Virus record (IMG/VR): IMGVR_UViG_3300026078_000032
Location: 1 to 59,815 of that record
Source: a virus
Length of the DNA: 59,815 nt
Direction: 5' to 3' (one strand)
In this document: piece after piece, positions 56,919 through 59,815 of the stretch
Position numbering within the stretch: position 1 is the first letter of the stretch
How the letters are laid out: the number at the start of each line of letters is the position of its first letter
Notes under the pieces: model-generated
Seen by the model: only the letters and a program-made list of their open reading frames with translations
What the model was told of the DNA's origin: nothing
Databases searched by the model: none
Translations under genes and position numbers: made by a program

Positions 56919-56947
56919 ATCGTACGTCGACAAATTACTCCTTGACA
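56919..56947 (-). promoter_or_regulatory. Probable promoter of the lysis cassette
   Basis: On the minus strand TTGTCA, about 18 bp, TACGAT, followed by about 55 bases to the GTG at 56863. Confidence 0.45.
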
Positions 56948-57021
56948 AGGGGGATGACGGGCCGTGACAGGGTAATCACCATACGCAGAATGACGGCAAA
57001 TATCGCACAACGTAACCACAA

Positions 57022-57056
57022 CGCTGCCCCTATCACGTACTGTGACAGGGGCAGCG
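57022..57056. terminator. Terminator after 57066-57251
   Basis: CGCTGCCCCT and AGGGGCAGCG with an inner TCAC/GTG(A) pair; ten bases past the stop of the leftward zinc gene. Confidence 0.7.
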
Positions 57057-57065
57057 CGTTCGGTG

Positions 57066-57251
57066 TCAAACCCACTCGATAACCTGTCGGCGGCAGCCCT
57101 TGCACAGCCATCGGATTTTCTCGATCAGATCGACCTTTTGGACATCGTCGATCATGGTCCCGCAATGCCCGCACTCGAGGTGCTCGATTGCCTTGTCCTC
57201 GGGCCCGAAATAGGCATCGCGCTTATTCACTTCGTCAGGATCGCGCGTCAT
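57066..57251 (-). CDS. Small zinc-ribbon protein
   Basis: 61 residues, leaderless. CGHC (near 28) and CKGC (near 51) form a four-Cys ribbon. Own promoter and terminator. Function unknown. Confidence 0.7.
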   Translation of the reverse strand: MTRDPDEVNKRDAYFGPEDKAIEHLECGHCGTMIDDVQKVDLIEKIRWLCKGCRRQVIEWV

Positions 57252-57257
57252 GGATCA

Positions 57258-57305
57258 ATTATATCCCCTCGCCCCGGGCATATCAAGATCAACTCGAAGA
57301 TCTTT
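57258..57305 (-). promoter_or_regulatory. Box-containing leaderless promoter for 57251
   Basis: Minus strand: AAAGATCTTC (57296-57305), TTGATA, 17 bp, TATAAT (57258-57263), six bases, ATG. Confidence 0.75.
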
Positions 57306-57334
57306 CTCTGCCGTGTGGGGAGCAGGGGCGCGAG

Positions 57335-57372
57335 GAGGTGATCGGCTTTAGGAAAATTCAGCCGATCACCTC
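57335..57372. terminator. Terminator after 57386-57682
   Basis: GAGGTGATCGGCT and AGCCGATCACCTC, perfect 13-bp arms, just past the stop of the leftward gene. Confidence 0.75.
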
Positions 57373-57385
57373 GCCCGTGCGTGGC

Positions 57386-57682
57386 TCAGTTGTGGTGGCA
57401 GCGGCTGTGATCATCCCCATCGTGGATGGGCTCGTTGCAGCACTGGCTGTAGCTCTGGTTGTACTCGTTGGGCGGCCCGGTGAGACCGCCGCACAGTTCG
57501 CAGTGGTAGGCGGCGTCACGGGCCGCGTTGCGTGCCTCGAGCTCGGCAGCCACCTTGTCCCATTCGCGGCGGGCCTTGAGCTCGGCAGTATCGGTGGCTG
57601 CAACAGCCTTCGCCTGCGCCCTACGGCACGCAGCACGCGCGGCCTTGGTGTTGTCGTGATCGCAGTTCGCGTGGTTTGTCAT
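57386..57682 (-). CDS. Small protein with N-terminal HxxCxH knuckle
   Basis: 98 residues, leaderless. Begins MTNHANCDHDNTKAARAACRR, then a helical linker and a C-terminal CELCGG...CCNE finger with several His. Same build as 8698-9087 in reverse order. Function unknown. Confidence 0.7.
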   Translation of the reverse strand: MTNHANCDHDNTKAARAACRRAQAKAVAATDTAELKARREWDKVAAELEARNAARDAAYHCELCGGLTGPPNEYNQSYSQCCNEPIHDGDDHSRCHHN

Positions 57683-57688
57683 GCCTTA

Positions 57689-57737
57689 ATTATAGCCTAC
57701 CCTGGGCGGCATGTCGAGGCTGGGCAGCAAGATCTTT
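57689..57737 (-). promoter_or_regulatory. Box-containing leaderless promoter for 57682
   Basis: Minus strand: AAAGATCTTG (57728-57737), a weak -35 (CTCGACA region), 17 bp, TATAAT (57689-57694), six bases, ATG. Confidence 0.65.
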
Positions 57738-57775
57738 CCACACCAACGGGCGTGTGGGCGTCGTGGAGCGCCCCG

Positions 57776-57787
57776 TATGCCAGCATT
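57776..57787. repeat. 12-mer ATGCCAGCATTC, copy 1
   Basis: Same 12 bases at 58259-58270 and, reversed, at 116-127 and 59279-59290. Lies in the loop of an imperfect hairpin (AACGGGCGTG... and CACGCCCGTT). Confidence 0.7.
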
Positions 57788-57845
57788 CTGCCCACGCCCG
57801 TTACCCCGTCAGCGGGCCGTACAGGCTCATACCTCACCTGTCAGG

Positions 57846-57875
57846 GCCGTGCGCGCGGGGCAGGGCGCGCACGGC
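57846..57875. terminator. Terminator after 57884-58186
   Basis: GCCGTGCGCGC and GCGCGCACGGC, 11-bp arms. A second, longer imperfect hairpin follows at about 57745-57803. Confidence 0.7.
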
Positions 57876-57883
57876 GGGCAAGG

Positions 57884-58186
57884 TCAGTTGTCGCGTGTCG
57901 GGTGGATCATGCGCACGGCACGGCATTCGTGATCATCATCGTCGAAGCAGATCATGTAATCGACGAGGTGCACGGGGCACACGGACAGGTCGAGGCACGC
58001 GCGCGTGAGCAGTTCACGATCGGCGGCGTCGAGCGTGCGCGTCGATTCGATCGGCTGGTCGATGATCATCTCGCGGAGGTATTCGCGAAGATCGGTCATG
58101 TCGATCATCGGGTCAGTCGCGTCAGCGGCGTAGAAGGCGTCGATTTCGTCGATCAGTTCGGGCCTGTCGCGTTCGTTGTTCGTCAT
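57884..58186 (-). CDS. Hypothetical acidic protein
   Basis: 100 residues from the leaderless ATG at 58186. Very acidic (DEIDAFYAADATDPMIDMTD), helical, with CPVHLVDYMICFDDDDHEC near the end. No family recognised. Confidence 0.65.
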   Translation of the reverse strand: MTNNERDRPELIDEIDAFYAADATDPMIDMTDLREYLREMIIDQPIESTRTLDAADRELLTRACLDLSVCPVHLVDYMICFDDDDHECRAVRMIHPTRDN

Positions 58187-58192
58187 GAGATA

Positions 58193-58242
58193 AATATATC
58201 CCACGCGCGGCGATATGGCAAGGTGATCGAGCAAGATCTTTT
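58193..58242 (-). promoter_or_regulatory. Box-containing leaderless promoter for 58186
   Basis: Minus strand: AAAAGATCTTG (58232-58242), TTGCCA, 17 bp, TATATT (58193-58198), six bases, ATG. Confidence 0.75.
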
Positions 58243-58258
58243 CTCTCCGCCACACCAT

Positions 58259-58270
58259 ATGCCAGCATTC
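58259..58270. repeat. 12-mer ATGCCAGCATTC, copy 2
   Basis: Identical to 57776-57787; lies upstream of the 58186 promoter. Confidence 0.7.
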
Positions 58271-58365
58271 CCGTCGGCAGCGATCTTGCTCCTACGCCCC
58301 GCTCAGGGCCGCCAGCCTCGTCCCTCGCCGGGGAGAGGGCGCCCCGTAGGACGCCCCCTCGGGAA

Positions 58366-58515
58366 TCAGCCGACGAGGATGATGATCCAGGCGGAGATGA
58401 TCATGGTCAGGGCGACAATGAAGAACATGATCACAGCCCCCATGCCCCCCTCGGCCTGGGCACGACGACGGGCAGCACGGCGGCTATGGCTGGCGGGCTT
58501 ACGTGTTTTCGTCAT
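58366..58515 (-). CDS. 49-residue membrane protein
   Basis: Basic N-terminus (MTKTRKPASHSRRAARRRAQ) then one or two helices (AVIMFFIVALTMII, AWIIILVG). Leaderless, divergent from the similar-sized membrane protein at 58636. Function unknown. Confidence 0.55.
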   Translation of the reverse strand: MTKTRKPASHSRRAARRRAQAEGGMGAVIMFFIVALTMIISAWIIILVG

Positions 58516-58521
58516 GCCCTT

Positions 58522-58551
58522 ACCTTATCCCGTCAGCCAGGCACATGGCAA
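58522..58551 (-). promoter_or_regulatory. Leaderless promoter for 58515
   Basis: Minus strand TTGCCA, 18 bp, TAAGGT, six bases, ATG. No AAGATCTT box. Confidence 0.6.
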
Positions 58552-58600
58552 GGATAACTTTGGGCAAGGAGCCGTCACAGAAAATTACTGGGCAAGGGCC

Positions 58601-58629
58601 TTGCCACGTGCCGAGGCACGGGATATGAT
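58601..58629 (+). promoter_or_regulatory. Leaderless promoter for 58636
   Basis: TTGCCA at 58601-58606, 17 bp, TATGAT at 58624-58629, six bases, ATG. Confidence 0.65.
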
Positions 58630-58635
58630 GATGCC

Positions 58636-58785
58636 ATGAACAAAGCCCGCCGCCAGGCCATATCCGATGGATTTTGGCATCAGCCCACGACGATCTTCCT
58701 CTTCGCCATGTGGATCACCTTCTGCGTGCGCGTCGGGTCATGGCTCGGCTTCACCCTTGAGCTCTGGTTCCATCGCATGTTCTGA
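58636..58785 (+). CDS. 49-residue membrane protein
   Basis: MNKARRQAISDGFWHQPTTI then a helix (FLFAMWITFCVRVGSWLGF). Leaderless. Same length as its divergent neighbour at 58366-58515. Function unknown. Confidence 0.55.
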   Translation: MNKARRQAISDGFWHQPTTIFLFAMWITFCVRVGSWLGFTLELWFHRMF

Positions 58786-58803
58786 TCTACATTGAAGCTG
58801 TGG

Positions 58804-58853
58804 CAAGGATCTTGCCCCGAATCCTTGCCACAGCCTCGGGTATGGCGTATATT
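58804..58853 (+). promoter_or_regulatory. Box-containing promoter for 58882
   Basis: CAAGGATCTTG at 58804-58814, TTGCCA at 58825-58830, 17 bp, TATATT at 58848-58853, then the TTATCTCAACGAC leader. Confidence 0.7.
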
Positions 58854-58881
58854 TATCTCAACGACAACGAAGGAGCCAAAA

Positions 58882-59154
58882 ATGACCGCCATCACCCTCC
58901 GCCTCTCGACCCCGATCACCGACACCCACCGTGACCTCGACATCGACCTGGTGATCGGTGACGACACCAACCTCGACACCCTGCTGACCACCCGGGGCTT
59001 TATCCACCTGACCACCGAGGAGGGTGACGACGTCGACATGATCACCTACCGCCACCCCGTGCTCGGCGACGTCGACGTGATGGTGTGGCACGACACCCCC
59101 AAGGGCTTCATCCCCACCCTGACTGAGGGCCAGCTGATTGCCCTGCTCCCGTAG
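58882..59154 (+). CDS. Hypothetical acidic protein, paralogue of 9220-9489
   Basis: 90 residues; ATG after AAGGAGCCAAAA. Acidic, strand-rich; aligns with the 9220-9489 protein along its C-terminal two thirds (TTEEGDDVDM, VDVMVWHDTPKGFIP). Same leader and promoter class. Function unknown. Confidence 0.7.
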   Translation: MTAITLRLSTPITDTHRDLDIDLVIGDDTNLDTLLTTRGFIHLTTEEGDDVDMITYRHPVLGDVDVMVWHDTPKGFIPTLTEGQLIALLP

Positions 59155-59163
59155 CCTCCGCCA

Positions 59164-59290
59164 GCCAGCCCCCGTCCACACCCTCATCTTTCGGGTGACA
59201 TCGGGCGGGGGCTGGCGAGTGAGGTGGTAGCCTGCGGCGGGCCTCAGGCGGGCGTAGGCGTGTCGTCGCCCGGGCTCGGAATGCTGGCAT
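59164..59290. repeat. Direct terminal repeat, right copy
   Basis: Same as bases 1-127 by eye, including the hairpin (59164-59217) and the last codons of the 81-398 gene, which here has no body. Confidence 0.95.
59244..59290 (-). pseudogene. C-terminal remnant of the 81-398 gene
   Basis: Only the last 15 codons and stop (coding ...ASIPSPGDDTPTPA) remain; upstream sequence is replaced by the homing endonuclease gene. Confidence 0.75.
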
Positions 59291-59296
59291 AGGGGC

Positions 59297-59614
59297 TTAG
59301 GCTCTGCCTCGCTCTGCAAGAGCCACGAGTTTCTCACGCTTGTTCACGGCAAATGGAGTTAACCAAGAAGCGACTACCAGGCTGCCCGCACTCATGCCCA
59401 AACGCCAATACCAGAATGGGCTACCACTCTCGATAATCCGACGAGTACGGGTATATGGCCCGTTAATCCGCCCCCCAAGAATAGATTGAAGCTTCCTCAA
59501 GGGCTCAACTTGATTCTGCTGAATGTGGATAAAGCCCCGAAATACATCCACCGAAGCCTCACCATCCACGAACCCCGCACACCAAGCCAACTCTACATCA
59601 CTAGGCTTATCCAT
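59297..59614 (-). CDS. LAGLIDADG-type homing endonuclease
   Basis: 105 residues with one motif, LAWCAGFVDGEASV (residues 9-22), so it would act as a homodimer. FIHIQQNQVEPLRKLQSILGG and the WYWRLGM strand fit the family. Free-standing, not inside an intron. Leaderless: TATACT six bases before the ATG. It replaces most of the gene seen in the left copy of this locus, as expected of a selfish gene that cuts the empty allele. Confidence 0.8.
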   Translation of the reverse strand: MDKPSDVELAWCAGFVDGEASVDVFRGFIHIQQNQVEPLRKLQSILGGRINGPYTRTRRIIESGSPFWYWRLGMSAGSLVVASWLTPFAVNKREKLVALAERGRA

Positions 59615-59620
59615 ACATTT

Positions 59621-59649
59621 AGTATATCATGAAAGTGTTTGCCCGGCAA
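59621..59649 (-). promoter_or_regulatory. Leaderless promoter of the homing endonuclease
   Basis: Minus strand TTGCCG, 17 bp, TATACT, six bases, ATG. The -35 lies in a 9-bp hairpin (GTGTTTGCC/GGCAAACAC, 59635-59653). Confidence 0.65.
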
Positions 59650-59652
59650 ACA

Positions 59653-59686
59653 CCACGAAGCCCACCGTAGAGAGCGGGCTTCGTGG
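59653..59686. terminator. Hairpin between 59701 gene end and homing endonuclease
   Basis: CCACGAAGCCC and GGGCTTCGTGG, 11-bp arms. Absent from the left copy, so it came with the endonuclease segment. Confidence 0.7.
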
Positions 59687-59700
59687 CATTCCCGCCGCGC

Positions 59701-59815
59701 CTAGCCCTCCTTACGGGTCTCCCCGGTCAGCTCGAGCTCTTCGTGATGGCTGCGAAACGTTGGTCGGCTGCGTCGCACCGCGGCCTGGAATTGGCGGCTC
59801 TTGACTTTCTCCGCG
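59701..59815 (-). CDS. 3' end of the 402-719 gene, right copy (partial)
   Basis: The last 38 codons; the rest lies past the window end. The end reads ...TGETRKEG instead of ...TGETFIVVPKQEG, so the endonuclease segment changed the neighbour's C-terminus without breaking it. Confidence 0.8.
   Translation of the reverse strand, partial: AEKVKSRQFQAAVRRSRPTFRSHHEELELTGETRKEG
59717..59815. repeat. Second direct terminal repeat, right copy
   Basis: Same as bases 433-531 by eye. Confidence 0.95.

Noticed and set aside
1-59815. Many CTCGAG (XhoI) sites
   Set aside because: Clearly more than expected, but Leu-Glu as CTC-GAG uses preferred codons in GC-rich genomes and the site is a palindrome, so codon use on either strand can explain it.
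1-59815. Integrase, excisionase or attachment site
   Set aside because: No recombinase motif seen in any frame; the end repeats behave as assembly overlap with two alleles, so no lysogeny claim is made.
1-59815. CRISPR array or tRNA genes
   Set aside because: No regularly spaced repeats of the right size and no cloverleaf-like segments recognised by eye; a tRNAscan run would be needed to exclude tRNAs fully.

Overview
The window reads as an essentially complete genome of a virulent, tailed (siphovirus-type) phage of a high-GC actinobacterium. This is inferred from the GC-rich sequence, frequent GTG starts, many leaderless transcripts, very small early genes, a zinc-knuckle motif reused in many small proteins, a PolA-type polymerase with a uracil-DNA-glycosylase-like domain, and an HK97-type head with a long TP901-type tape measure. 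No integrase, repressor of recognisable type, excisionase, tRNA or CRISPR array was seen. The exact host genus cannot be told from the sequence alone.

Ends. Bases 1-127 recur at 59164-59290 and bases 433-531 recur at 59717-59815, but the stretch between differs: the left copy (128-432) carries a 105-codon gene of unknown function, the right copy (59291-59716) a LAGLIDADG homing endonuclease. The simplest reading is a circularly assembled genome of about 59.2 kb whose two ends keep two alleles of the same locus.

Layout. 0.1-0.7 kb: two small leftward genes. 0.7-1.08 kb: non-coding, repeat-rich, with operator-like palindromes. 1.08-3.8 kb: leftward primase-helicase and a small partner. 3.9-14.1 kb: about 26 small rightward genes, many with their own promoter (TTGA/TTGC, 17 bp, TAnnnT) preceded by an AAAAGATCTTG box and followed by a GC-rich hairpin; ten proteins of this class (nine here, one at 57.4 kb) share an H-x2-C-x-H...C-R knuckle. 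14.2-28.2 kb: leftward replication, recombination and nucleotide block: VRR nuclease, ssDNA-binding-like protein, Sak4-like ATPase, Cas4/RecB-like nuclease, UDG-PolA, dCMP deaminase, two thymidylate-synthase-family proteins carrying the Asn-to-Asp change typical of dCMP hydroxymethylases, an all-alpha dUTPase/dCTPase, a dNMP kinase and an SNF2-like helicase. 28.2-28.6 kb: divergent control region with two perfect 18-bp palindromes. 28.6-30.0 kb: four rightward genes including a second UDG-like protein. 30-52.3 kb: leftward structural genes, read from 52 down to 30 kb: TerS, TerL, portal, ClpP-type protease, capsid, head and decoration proteins, a repeat-rich fibre, connectors, two related tail proteins, frameshifted tail chaperones, tape measure, minor tail proteins. 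52.5-56.9 kb: lysis cassette (GH25 lysozyme, papain-like peptidase, small membrane proteins). 57-59.2 kb: more small genes with the same promoter type as the early region.

How it works together (inference). Early small genes on both sides of the ends share one promoter architecture. The 17-25 kb block resembles the T4 set for hydroxymethylcytosine DNA (dCMP deaminase, dCMP hydroxymethylase, dCTPase, dNMP kinase), so the virion DNA may carry a modified pyrimidine; the polymerase with a UDG-like domain and the extra UDG-like protein fit a phage that handles unusual bases. The other strong signal is a heptamer, GGTGTGG/CCACACC, seen by eye more than 100 times on both strands, roughly ten times the composition-based expectation.
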